This document shows positions 9,484 through 16,665 of a DNA stretch of 32,622 nucleotides, in pieces; the stretch's first letter is position 1; each line of letters starts with the position of its first letter. The translations under genes were made by a program, and so were the position numbers. The notes beneath the pieces are model-generated. The model had not been told where the DNA came from. It was given only the letters and a program-made list of their open reading frames with translations, and ran no database searches. Origin of the DNA: Bacteroidota bacterium (GTDB lineage: Bacteria > Bacteroidota > Bacteroidia > Chitinophagales > Chitinophagaceae); contig JAPLEI010000089.1 in assembly GCA_026391195.1 (NCBI GenBank), positions 1-32,622 on the forward strand, given 5' to 3'.

Positions 9484-10056
9484 ATGAGTACGCAAAATCC
9501 TACTTCTTCCCGCATTCACCCCCATAAGTTTACCTTATGGGTGGCTATGGCCAGCATTATTATGATGTTTGCCGGTTTTACCAGTGCATACATCGTTAAA
9601 ATGAATGAAGGCAGCTGGCTTAAATTTCAATTACCCAGCATCTTCTGGTTAAGTACGGCGATTATCCTGTTGAGCAGCCTAACCCTGCACCTGGCAGGAA
9701 AGTCGTTCAAAGCCCGCGAAATGGCACGATATCGCCAGCTGATTACGGTTACCGCTGTATTAGGCCTGGCATTCATTCTTTGCCAATATTTCGGTTTCCG
9801 TAGCCTAGAAAAACAGGGAATCGAGTTAATCGGTCAAAGAAGTAACTCCGCAGCCTCTTATTTGCTGGTGATTACTGGCATGCACATGCTGCACGTATTG
9901 GGTGGCGTAATTGCTATAGCCGTAATTCTTTTTCTTGCCTATAGCCGGAAAGTGAAGAATTACAGTCCACTGCCTATAGAGCTTACCACCATCTACTGGC
10001 ATTTTGTAGACGTATTATGGATTTATTTATTCATCTTTTATCATTTCGTTGGTTAG
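9484..10056 (+). CDS. Cytochrome c oxidase subunit III-like protein (first copy)
   Basis: A 190-residue five-helix protein of the haem-copper oxidase subunit III family. The start MSTQNPTSSRIHPHKF is chosen at 9484 because an upstream in-frame start would overlap the end of ctaB. Family marks are FAGFTSAYIVK near residue 30, the GMHMLHVLGG helix near 135, and the C-terminal YWHFVDVLWIYLFIFYHFVG. Bacteroidota clusters usually carry two adjacent subunit III paralogues and this is the shorter, more divergent one. Subunit III stabilises subunit I and helps sustain proton uptake. It lies 16 bases after ctaB, so they are probably co-transcribed. Confidence 0.88.
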   Translation: MSTQNPTSSRIHPHKFTLWVAMASIIMMFAGFTSAYIVKMNEGSWLKFQLPSIFWLSTAIILLSSLTLHLAGKSFKAREMARYRQLITVTAVLGLAFILCQYFGFRSLEKQGIELIGQRSNSAASYLLVITGMHMLHVLGGVIAIAVILFLAYSRKVKNYSPLPIELTTIYWHFVDVLWIYLFIFYHFVG

Positions 10057-10103
10057 TTGAAGAAAAAGTTGAACATTATTGCCCTTTTTTGAACAACTCA
10101 CAA

Positions 10104-10111
10104 TAAATTTG
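10104..10111 (+). promoter_or_regulatory. TAnnTTTG -7 box before the second coxIII gene
   Basis: TAAATTTG matches the Bacteroidota -7 consensus exactly and lies 22 bases before the ATG at 10134, in the 77-base gap between the two subunit III genes. No TTTG was found at the usual -33 spacing, so this is a modest prediction of an internal promoter. Confidence 0.45.
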
Positions 10112-10133
10112 CATCGAAATCTTATACAGTCCC

Positions 10134-10779
10134 ATGTCTTCAACTACTACAGTTACACCCACCAAAATGTGGAGCGGCGGAAAGAGTCCTTTTAACGTGG
10201 AATATGGAAAACTCATGATGTGGTATTTCCTCATGAGCGATGCCTTCACTTTTGGCGCTTTTTTGATCTCTTATGGCACTATCCGATTCTCATCTAACGG
10301 ATGGCCCGACCCCAATGAAGTATTCAGAAGTTTCCCATTTGCACCCGAAGGTGTGCATGCACCACTGGAGTTCAGTTACCATGGTACTGGCTGTGCATGC
10401 AGGGCATAATATGGACAAGAATGGGGTAGTTAAGTATATGATCATGACCATCATCGGTGGAGCAATGTTCCTCGGATGTCAGGCTTGGGAGTGGAATCAC
10501 CTTTACCATGAAGGTGCTTGGTGGGGTAGCAATCCTTTCCTCAATCATGACGGAACTGCTTCTTCAACCAATTTTACCAATTACTTTTTTACCATCACCG
10601 GCTTCCATGGATTCCACGTATTCTCCGGTGTAATCATTAATATCATAATGCTGATTATGGCGCTCACCGATAAATTCGAGCAGCGTGGTCATTACCTGAT
10701 GATAGAAAAAGCCGGCTTATACTGGCACTTTGTAGATCTGGTATGGGTATTCGTATTTACCTGCTTTTACCTGATTTAA
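10134..10779 (+). pseudogene. Cytochrome c oxidase subunit III, second copy (frameshifted)
   Basis: A subunit III paralogue, typical of the longer copy in this phylum. The first part (10134 to about 10368) reads MSSTTTVTPTKMWSGG, then YGKLMMWYFLMSDAFTFGAF and RSFPFAPEGVHAPL. The frame then goes off family and stops at 10409. The second part starts in another frame at about 10369 with SSVTMVLAVHAGHN and ends FVDLVWVFVFTCFYLI at 10779. Related proteins have a helix segment of roughly a dozen residues between HAPL and SSVTM, so about 35 nt appear to be missing (loss of 3n+2 bases fits the frame change). Identity is secure. Whether it is an assembly gap or a real mutation is unknown. The proton-pumping oxidase could work without it if the first copy compensates. 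Confidence 0.85.
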
Positions 10780-10815
10780 TTTATTCAATTTTCACAGTAG
10801 TTTATAATCGCATTT

Positions 10816-11262
10816 ATGGAACATACACATACAGAACAGCATGAAGGAGGGGGTACCAAAGAAATTTGGAAAGTAACCCTCATACTTACCGTATTAACCA
10901 TTGTTGAATTAGCATTAGGATTTTGGATGATGGACATGCCGCTCCAGAGTAGCTTGCGATTAGCAGTTAAAGGAGCCATCGTTATTCTGATGATGGTGAA
11001 AGCTTTTTACATCGTTGCCTACTTTATGCACCTGAAGCATGAGATAAAAAATCTAATCATGACCATCGTAGTTCCGTTGGCCTTGTTTGTCTGGTTCATC
11101 ATCGCATTTTTATATGATGGCAATTCATTCAAAAATCTTCGCAATACTTACGATCCTCACTATAAAGAGCAGAGTACTATTAAGATAGAAAAGAAAGAGG
11201 AGCATAAGTCGGAGGAACATCATTCCGAAGAACATGCAAAGCCTGCCGAAGAAAAACATTGA
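10816..11262 (+). CDS. Cytochrome c oxidase subunit IV (prokaryotic type)
   Basis: A small 148-residue membrane subunit matching the prokaryotic COX subunit IV family. A His/Glu N-terminus (MEHTHTEQHEGGG) is followed by three helices at about 18-40, 47-72 and 78-98, including the MVKAFYIVAYFMHLKHE signature of the family. The C-terminal 40 residues are highly charged (Lys/Glu/His) and look disordered. It follows the broken subunit III by 36 bases and is the last structural oxidase subunit of the cluster. A terminator-like hairpin lies 25 bases after its stop. Confidence 0.88.
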   Translation: MEHTHTEQHEGGGTKEIWKVTLILTVLTIVELALGFWMMDMPLQSSLRLAVKGAIVILMMVKAFYIVAYFMHLKHEIKNLIMTIVVPLALFVWFIIAFLYDGNSFKNLRNTYDPHYKEQSTIKIEKKEEHKSEEHHSEEHAKPAEEKH

Positions 11263-11287
11263 TGGAAAGCTAGCCTGAAATAATAAC

Positions 11288-11313
11288 ACCATCGCTTTCT
11301 GCGGTGGTTTTTT
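11288..11313 (+). terminator. Intrinsic terminator after coxIV, just before sco
   Basis: An 8-bp stem (11288-11295 with 11301-11308, one G-U pair, loop TTTCT) is directly followed by a run of six T. This is a classic intrinsic terminator. It sits only 11 bases before the ATG of sco, so sco needs read-through or a promoter inside this short leader. Confidence 0.72.
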
Positions 11314-11324
11314 ATATATACACT

Positions 11325-12090
11325 ATGAATAAACGGGCATTATTAGGGTTATGTTTGGCATTACTCCTTCCGATAGGATCGTACCTGATTCTGCAATATT
11401 TTAGTAACCAGGCAGTAGATATGCCCCGCCATTATCTGCTCGATACAGTTGTAACCCGAGTAGAAAAAGGCAAAGTAATCAATGACTCTGTTTGGCATAC
11501 CACCGCCAATATCCAACTAGTAAATCAATTGGGCGATACCGTAAGCTTATACGATCGCCCCGGAAAAATTATCGTAGCCGATTTCTTTTTTACCAGTTGT
11601 GGAGGTATTTGTCCTAGACTCACCACGAATATGGCATTGTTGCAGCAATCCTTTTTACGCGGAGGAAATACTCGAAAAAAAGTAGACAGTTCCATTGTTC
11701 AGTTTGTTTCATTTACCGTTGATCCCGAACGCGATAGCCCCACGGTTTTAAAAGCCTATGCCGATCGGTTTGGGGTGAACCACGATAATTGGTGGATGCT
11801 TACCGGCGAGCGGAAATAGTCCGGATTTTGTGCATACCAATCGGTTTGTATTGATTGATAAATATTATCGGGTGCGCGGGTATTATAATGGACTAGACTC
11901 GGTTGCCATGTCGAAGCTGGCAAAGGATATCGGTTTGCTGCTGCTAGAAAAAGACCGTACTAAAAAAAGTGAATTGTTTACCCAAATCCTCAGCCTGAGC
12001 TGGCTGTGGCTCATCATAATTTGCCTCGTACTATTTTTTGTAGTATTTATGCAATCACGCCAAAGGATAGATCGGTCAACCCCTAACTAA
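11325..12090 (+). pseudogene. SCO1/SenC-family copper chaperone for CuA (frameshifted)
   Basis: A membrane-anchored thioredoxin-fold SCO protein that loads copper into the CuA site of subunit II. The start is put at 11325 (MNKRALLG); seven further upstream codons are not family-like. An N-terminal anchor helix is followed by the copper motif TSCGGICPRL (CxxxC) and FTVDPERDSPTVLKAYADRFG. The frame stops at TAG 11817-11819. Family sequence resumes in another frame at about 11818 with SPDFVHTNRFVLID, which holds the conserved copper-binding His, and ends with a second membrane helix. SCO proteins have about 20 residues between TGE/DKK and the DF.HT motif, so some tens of bases seem to be missing (3n+2). 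Confidence 0.85.
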
Positions 12091-12097
12091 TTATACT

Positions 12098-12682
12098 ATG
12101 CTTCCTGCTTCCCTAACTAAGAATGATAAAAAAGCCTATTGGCTGATTGGAATTTTTTCTGTGGTGGTATTTTCCGTGGTAGTGTTATTGGGAAAATTTC
12201 AACTCGAAGTAGACCTAGGTTTTGATGTACATATTTTTGCTACCGCCAATGCCTTTATCAATGCCAGCATTGCGGTATTGCTGGTTGCTGCTTTGTGGGC
12301 AGTAAAAAATAAAAATTATGTGCTGCACAAAAAACTGATGTTAGCTGCGCTGGTATTGTCTGTATTGTTTCTGGTATCGTATATCGCTCACCACTTATTG
12401 GCCGGCGAAGCGAAGTTTGGAGATAGCAACCACGATGGACTGGTAGATGAGCAAGAATTACTGGCGGTTGGAAATACCCGATTGATATACTTTATCATTT
12501 TAATCACCCATATTTTTCTGGCTGCCATTATTTTGCCGTTCATTTTATTTACAGCTTACCGAGCACTAACAGCTGAATATACCTTACATAAAAAGCTCGC
12601 AAAAATCACCTGGCCGCTTTGGTTGTATGTGGCTATTACCGGGCCTGTGGTGTACTGGATGATTCATCCTTATTATCGTTGA
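12098..12682 (+). CDS. DUF420 (CtaM-like) membrane protein with an EF-hand-like loop
   Basis: A 194-residue protein with about five membrane helices that matches the DUF420 family, whose Bacillus member CtaM is needed for haem-copper oxidase assembly. Here it directly follows sco by seven bases, which supports an assembly role. Between helices 3 and 4, near residues 110-125, the loop DSNHDGLVDEQE fits the EF-hand calcium pattern DxNxDGxVxxxE. From memory, Bacteroidota relatives carry a similar insert. The C-terminus GPVVYWMIHPYY is typical. It ends convergently with the next gene, the two stop codons touching without a gap. Confidence 0.85.
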   Translation: MLPASLTKNDKKAYWLIGIFSVVVFSVVVLLGKFQLEVDLGFDVHIFATANAFINASIAVLLVAALWAVKNKNYVLHKKLMLAALVLSVLFLVSYIAHHLLAGEAKFGDSNHDGLVDEQELLAVGNTRLIYFIILITHIFLAAIILPFILFTAYRALTAEYTLHKKLAKITWPLWLYVAITGPVVYWMIHPYYR

Positions 12683-13072
12683 TTACAAAGAGCCGATTGC
12701 TGTAGCGGGATCCCAGAAGTGTTGATCAAAATCAACAATGGTATCTTGCTCTACTTTTATTTTTTCTTTCCGAAGTAATTTTTCCATGCTGGTTGGGTCT
12801 CCGAAATGCATTTTGCCGGATAGTTGTCCGTTTCGGTTTACTACGCGGTGTGCCGGAACGGGTGGTTTTTGTTGATGGGATGCATTCATTGCCCAACCTA
12901 CCATGCGGGCGCTTCTCCCGCTCCCCAAAAAACGGGCGATGGCTCCATAAGATGTTACCCGCCCTTTAGGAATTAACCGCACTACATCGTACACGCGACT
13001 GAAAAAATCGTTGTCTGTTTGGCCGCTGGGCAAAACGGCTCTCGGCTTTTCTATGGGTACTTTTTTTTGCAA
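12683..13072 (-). CDS. Alkyltransferase-like protein (MGMT family, no active-site Cys)
   Basis: A 129-residue protein with the MGMT DNA-binding fold: FFSRVYDVVRLIPKGRVTSYG (helix and Tyr/Arg region, about 23-43), ARMVGWAMN (recognition helix, about 55-63) and PVPAHRVVNRNGQLSGK. In true O6-alkylguanine-DNA alkyltransferases the last motif is PCHRV. Here Ala74 takes the place of the Cys, so the protein cannot accept alkyl groups and belongs with ATL proteins, which bind alkylated guanine and flag it for nucleotide excision repair. It is 26 bases downstream of the DUF5522-like gene and probably in the same transcript as trmB. Confidence 0.88.
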   Translation of the reverse strand: MQKKVPIEKPRAVLPSGQTDNDFFSRVYDVVRLIPKGRVTSYGAIARFLGSGRSARMVGWAMNASHQQKPPVPAHRVVNRNGQLSGKMHFGDPTSMEKLLRKEKIKVEQDTIVDFDQHFWDPATAIGSL

Positions 13073-13098
13073 GTTACCTTTGGGTAATTTAAGATTGA

Positions 13099-13302
13099 TT
13101 ATTCAGCTACTTCCTTTTCTGCACCCCTGTTTTCAGTAAGCAGGGTTTTACGGGGTTCTGGTACATTTACATAGTCGTAGGGGCAATGTCTACAACCGTT
13201 TCCGCAGCAATATCCCTTTTCTAAATGATACACGCTAGTAAAAACGGTAAGGCCATGCTCTTCATAATAAAAATGTACGCCCTCAATCAGTTGTTTGCTC
13301 AC
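13099..13302 (-). CDS. Small DUF5522-like cysteine-rich protein
   Basis: A 67-residue protein with the compact motif GYCCGNGCRHCPYDYVNVP near residues 31-46, which matches small DUF5522 proteins common in Bacteroidota. The four cysteines suggest a metal or Fe-S site; function is unknown. The GTG at 13302 is preferred over the upstream ATG at 13353, because the family begins close to the VSKQLIEGVHFYYEE region and the extra 17 residues would be translated from trmB in another frame. With this start it overlaps the trmB end by 20 bases, which suggests translational coupling. Confidence 0.7.
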   Translation of the reverse strand: MSKQLIEGVHFYYEEHGLTVFTSVYHLEKGYCCGNGCRHCPYDYVNVPEPRKTLLTENRGAEKEVAE

Positions 13303-13987
13303 GAAATAATTGTTTAAGTAGTATATCCTTGTCGGCCGGCAGTGGTTTATCAATTAGGAAACTCAGATAATGAATCCGGTTACTTCCCGCAATGTCTAAT
13401 CCTTCGTAGTGGGTTTTGATACGCAGTTCCGGCGTAATCACTTCCTCGGCATACAGGTTATCCGTACTATATAACAGAGAAAAACCAAATAAGTTAATAA
13501 CAGTGAGGGTAAATTCATATAAAACCGGACTATCCGTTTTCAGGTGTACTCTTCCTCCCGGCTTCAGTAGCTGTTGGTACAAGCGTAGGAACCGTGGATG
13601 GGTTAATCTTTTTTTGGCTCGCGAACCTCTCAACTGTGGATCGGGAAAAGTGATCCAGATAGCCGAAATTTCACCCGGTGCAAAATAGTCGGTGATTTTA
13701 TCTATCGAAGAACGAATAAAGGCCACCCGGGTAAGCTGCTCATCTAATGCAGTTTTGGCACCTCGCCAGATCCGGTTTCCCTTGATGTCGATGCCAATAA
13801 AATTCTCTTCTGGATGCAGTCTGGCTAATCCTACCGCATATTCTCCCTTACCACATGCCAGTTCGAGTGTTATCGGATTGGTATTAGTAAAGAAGGTATG
13901 CCATTCGCCCCGCATGTTTTGCGGATACTCCAGCACATTCGAAAAATGTCGGATGGCCTCAAATCGAATCAGTTTTTTTTGTCCCAT
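13283..13987 (-). CDS. trmB: tRNA (guanine-N7-)-methyltransferase TrmB
   Basis: A 234-residue class I SAM methyltransferase that makes m7G46 in tRNA variable loops. The SAM site LELACGKGEYAVGLA (about residues 37-51) is followed by FIGIDIKGNRIWRGA, and the substrate and catalytic stretch ITFPDPQLRGSRAKKRLTHPRF lies near 115-135, all diagnostic for TrmB. The start MGQKKLIRFEAI is supported by a TAnnTTTG box just upstream. It heads a minus-strand unit with the DUF5522-like and ATL genes, grouping tRNA modification with DNA-repair signalling, possibly only by chance. Confidence 0.93.
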   Translation of the reverse strand: MGQKKLIRFEAIRHFSNVLEYPQNMRGEWHTFFTNTNPITLELACGKGEYAVGLARLHPEENFIGIDIKGNRIWRGAKTALDEQLTRVAFIRSSIDKITDYFAPGEISAIWITFPDPQLRGSRAKKRLTHPRFLRLYQQLLKPGGRVHLKTDSPVLYEFTLTVINLFGFSLLYSTDNLYAEEVITPELRIKTHYEGLDIAGSNRIHYLSFLIDKPLPADKDILLKQLFREQTTD

Positions 13988-13994
13988 TGCGGTG

Positions 13995-14002
13995 CAAATA
14001 TA
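13995..14002 (-). promoter_or_regulatory. TAnnTTTG -7 box for the trmB unit
   Basis: On the minus strand TATATTTG matches the Bacteroidota -7 consensus and ends seven bases before the trmB ATG. A transcript from it would have almost no leader. No clear -33 element was seen. Confidence 0.45.
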
Positions 14003-14014
14003 CAGCCTGTGTAT

Positions 14015-14302
14015 TCAGCTTGCGGGTGGTGGCGCCGGGCTATTATTTTTTAGGTGTTTTTCTAGGGATAGCAGGATGATTTGTAAAACTTTCGAGTTGT
14101 GCAGGGTACCCTCGGTAATCTTCCACTGAATACGCTTGTTCTTCAGCCCCTTATTTTCGAGCATGGGCCGGTTGCTTTGCAGAATAATCGACCGGTTCCG
14201 GCCAATAACCATTACCCGCTCCACCTGATCCGACAAATAAATCAGGCGGGCCTTCAGGCGGATATATTTTCGGTCATAGGGTATCGTAAACAGCCATTCC
14301 AC
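14015..14302 (-). CDS. Short hypothetical protein upstream of trmB
   Basis: I do not recognise this gene. From a GTG at 14302 it gives 95 residues; an ATG at 14329 would add nine. The chain is basic, starts VEWLFTIPYDRKYIRLKA, has alternating beta-like stretches (ERVMVIGRNRSIILQSNRP, RIQWKITEGTL), and ends with a helix (LQIILLSLEKHLK) and a Pro/Ala tail. This looks like one small alpha/beta domain with no cysteine cluster or signal peptide. Codon use resembles the neighbours, and the opposite-strand frames look like shadows. It lies 27 bases upstream of trmB on the same strand. Confidence 0.5.
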   Translation of the reverse strand: MEWLFTIPYDRKYIRLKARLIYLSDQVERVMVIGRNRSIILQSNRPMLENKGLKNKRIQWKITEGTLHNSKVLQIILLSLEKHLKNNSPAPPPAS

Positions 14303-14392
14303 CCCACAAAATACTAAAATATTTAGCAAAACAGCACAAAATAAGGTTGCTGTTTGATATTAATTTTACTACCGGCATAATACCGGCCATTA

Positions 14393-14574
14393 ACAAAGAG
14401 GCGTAGCCTCCCCCCATATCATAACAACGGATTTTAATCCGTCCACAAAGAGGCGTATCCTCCCCCCATATCATAACAACGGATTTTAATCCGTCCACAA
14501 AGGGGCGTATCCTCTGCCCACAAAGAGGCGTAGCCTCTACCCATATCATAACAACGGATTTTAATCCGTTGTTA
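14393..14574. repeat. 52-bp tandem repeat with nested palindromes (about 3.4 copies)
   Basis: Copies lie at 14393-14444, 14445-14496, a truncated 14497-14519, and 14520-14570. Each unit joins a GAGGCGTAGCCTC-type hairpin (varying to GAGGCGTATCCTC) to the palindrome ACGGATTTTAATCCGT. In the last copy the palindrome grows to a 26-base inverted repeat with 12-base arms (14549-14574). The 319 bases between the hypothetical gene and the SRAP gene hold little else. Similar ACGGATT/AATCCGT palindromes are common between genes in Bacteroidota. The role is unknown; REP-like spread or convergent-gene termination is possible. Confidence 0.9.
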
Positions 14575-14648
14575 CATGAAACCTAAGAAGCAAAGAGAGC
14601 CGTAGGTTCGGCCAATATGATAATATAGGAAGTAATCTTTATAGCACC

Positions 14649-15404
14649 CTAGGAGTATGCAGTAACCAAATTGGGCAAATCCTCATACTGAAACGCCTCT
14701 GTTGGATCATCTGCAGTTCTAAAATCTTTTCGGATAGGGGTGGCGCTCAATAAGTGACTATCTACAGCGTAATGCGCCAGCCGACTGATTTGTGCTTCGC
14801 TCAGATTAGGTTGTATCCATTGATACGCTTCTTCGGGCGGCAAAATTACCGGCATCCTTTTTTTGGTATTGTGCACCTGTTCCATCAGCGAATTGGCTGC
14901 GGTAGTTACAATGGTAAAAGTGGGAAAGGTTTCCCCGGTTTCCCGATCCGTCCAGGGTTGCCAGATGCCTGCCATAAAAAAATAAGGCTGGTCGGTAAGG
15001 GTGATATGGTAGGGATAAGTAAGTGCTTTTTTTGATCCGGCAGGCGCCCAATGTCGCCACTCAAAAAATCCGGACGATAATACCAAACATCGTCTCTGTA
15101 ATGCAGCTGATTTATACACGCGGCTCTCTAATAATTTTTCGGCGGTTGCATTTAGGGTGGTAAATTTTTTTCTGCTTTCTGCCAGGGCTTTGCGGTCGGT
15201 AATCCAATATGGAATCAGCTCCCAGTGGGCAAAACTCAGCTCCATACTTTTGCCGTCGGCTGCTGGAATTAAAATTGGCCAGTTGGCATATTCAAATCCG
15301 CTCATAACCAGACAGTACAAGTCCTGATTTTTCACCTGCACTTCCATATTTTTCAGCCGGATGAATTCCTCTTTACTTACCCGTATGCCATTGTAGTAGC
15401 ACAT
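14649..15404 (-). CDS. SRAP-domain protein (YedK/HMCES-like abasic-site DNA crosslinker)
   Basis: A 251-residue SOS response-associated peptidase family protein. YedK/HMCES proteins use Cys2, after removal of Met1, to form a thiazolidine crosslink with abasic sites in single-stranded DNA and protect them. The key residues are present: MCYYNG start (Cys2), LNATAEKL (Asn85), SGFFEWR (Glu115) and VHNTKKRMP (His178), with WELIPYW near residue 62. The catalytic Cys2 fixes the start, so the ATG at 15404 is certain. It is transcribed alone on the minus strand, downstream end facing the palindromic repeat. No LexA-type site was recognised. Confidence 0.93.
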   Translation of the reverse strand: MCYYNGIRVSKEEFIRLKNMEVQVKNQDLYCLVMSGFEYANWPILIPAADGKSMELSFAHWELIPYWITDRKALAESRKKFTTLNATAEKLLESRVYKSAALQRRCLVLSSGFFEWRHWAPAGSKKALTYPYHITLTDQPYFFMAGIWQPWTDRETGETFPTFTIVTTAANSLMEQVHNTKKRMPVILPPEEAYQWIQPNLSEAQISRLAHYAVDSHLLSATPIRKDFRTADDPTEAFQYEDLPNLVTAYS

Positions 15405-15561
15405 ATTAAAAATGTATGCCTGTAATTTACATGCTTTCTGTTATATACAGGTAGGGTAACCAGCTGCCTACTCTAATTCATGTATTTTCAAAATAGGAAG
15501 CCTGCATAAAAAATGGTAATTTTATACAAGACAGTTGCACTTTTTCAAAAATCTTATGTAT

Positions 15562-16008
15562 ATGAAAACCTTCTTGCTTTCAATTTTTGTTTTTTCAGTG
15601 GTAGGTGTTGCTGGGCAAAAAATAAAAATAGGGGATGAGTACCTGGGCGGCGTTGTTGCCTTCCTGTTGCAGCCGGGAGAGCCGGGTTATGAAAAGAAGC
15701 ACCCACATGGTTTATTAGTTGCCAAAACGAATGTGGGAAAAATGGTAAAGTGGGAGGAAGCCGCAAACTTATCTAAAGAAGTACGCGATGGCGGATTTGA
15801 TGACTGGCGCTTGCCGGTAAAAGATGATTTACTGAAAGTGTTTAATAGCCGCACATTTATTAGCAACCTGCCATTAGGAAATTACTGGACTTCCCAGCTT
15901 TCTAAAGAAGATGAGAAGGGAGCCTATGTAATTAATTTCTATAATGGCTATACCTACACCGAATACCGGGAAACAACCGTACATATTTGTTTTGTTAGAA
16001 AATTTTAG
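15562..16008 (+). CDS. Exported Lcl-C-terminal (DUF1566)-like protein
   Basis: A 148-residue exported protein. A signal peptide (MKTFLLSIFVFSVVGVAG) is followed by a domain with the DUF1566/Lcl pattern: GGVVAFLL, then KWEEAANLSKEV, DDWRLPVKDDLLKVF, YWTSQL and a final VHICFVRKF. The family occurs in surface adhesins and in small secreted proteins; the ligand here is unknown. The ATG at 15562 gives the best signal peptide; an ATG two codons upstream is possible. It is divergent from the SRAP gene and 37 bases before the SYLF gene, perhaps co-transcribed. Confidence 0.75.
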   Translation: MKTFLLSIFVFSVVGVAGQKIKIGDEYLGGVVAFLLQPGEPGYEKKHPHGLLVAKTNVGKMVKWEEAANLSKEVRDGGFDDWRLPVKDDLLKVFNSRTFISNLPLGNYWTSQLSKEDEKGAYVINFYNGYTYTEYRETTVHICFVRKF

Positions 16009-16045
16009 CATAAAAAAGCATACTTAAAAATAAAAAAATAAAAAA

Positions 16046-16591
16046 ATGAAAAAACACACAACGCTTTTGCTCACACTAGTGGGATTGTTTTTATTCGGAA
16101 ATCTTACTGCACAAAAAGCTTCACATGATCAGATGATTATTACAGACAGCGAAACTGCCCGCGTTGAATTTATCAAAAAAGATAAATGGATGGAATCCTT
16201 GTTCACCAATTCATATGGTTATGTGATATTTCCCAATGTAGGAAAAGGTGGCTTGGGTGTTGGCGGAGCTTCCGGCAACGGTGCTGTGTATGAGAAGGGA
16301 AGTTTAGTGGGGATGGCCAGCTTAAAGCAGGTAACGATTGGGTTACAGGCAGGTGGACAAGCTTTTCGGGAAGTGATATTTTTTGAGAACAGTGCTGCGA
16401 TGGAAAAATTCAGGAATAGTCAACTTAAGCTATCTAGCGAAGTATCGGCCATTGCATTGGACAAGGGCACTGCCGCTAACGTAAAATTCACGGATGGCAT
16501 GGTTGTTTTTGTTCAGCCAAAAGCTGGGTTGATGTATGAGTTATCGGTAGGCGGACAGGCATTTACTTTTAGACCGGTTGCTAAGAAATAA
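16046..16591 (+). CDS. Exported SYLF (Ysc84-like) domain protein
   Basis: A 181-residue protein with a signal peptide (cleavage near LTAQ, residue 23) and a SYLF/Ysc84 domain: SYGYVIFPNVGKGGLGVGGASGNGAVYEKG (about 56-85), then the KQVTIGLQAGGQAFREVIFF core. SYLF domains bind phosphoinositides in eukaryotes; bacterial exported versions are widespread and little understood. The ATG at 16046 follows an A-rich leader. The last 22 coding bases form one arm of a long perfect inverted repeat with the sequence just downstream. Confidence 0.86.
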   Translation: MKKHTTLLLTLVGLFLFGNLTAQKASHDQMIITDSETARVEFIKKDKWMESLFTNSYGYVIFPNVGKGGLGVGGASGNGAVYEKGSLVGMASLKQVTIGLQAGGQAFREVIFFENSAAMEKFRNSQLKLSSEVSAIALDKGTAANVKFTDGMVVFVQPKAGLMYELSVGGQAFTFRPVAKK

Positions 16592-16626
16592 CTACTAGAT
16601 CTCTTTCTTAGCAACCGGTCTAAAAG
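16566..16626 (+). terminator. 23-bp perfect inverted repeat across the SYLF gene stop
   Basis: The arms 16566-16588 and 16604-16626 are perfectly complementary, with a 15-base spacer holding the TAA stop and an AGATCT palindrome. The left arm is coding sequence for the C-terminal FRPVAKK region. There is no T tract beyond a following AAAAGGG, so this may be a bidirectional or structural terminator, or an inverted duplication. Confidence 0.6.
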
Positions 16627-16665
16627 GGTAGAGGCGAATCGCCAGACCAGTATAAATTAATTCTG

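Noticed and set aside
13692..14129. 145-residue plus-strand open frame over trmB
   Set aside because: It is antisense to the well-supported trmB gene and the small gene upstream of it.
14274..14549. 91-residue minus-strand open frame with repeated peptide
   Set aside because: It is translated from the 52-bp tandem repeat; the peptide repetition comes from the DNA repeat.
14393..14574. CRISPR array
   Set aside because: Units are directly adjacent with no unique spacers, contain two palindromes each, and there are no cas genes.
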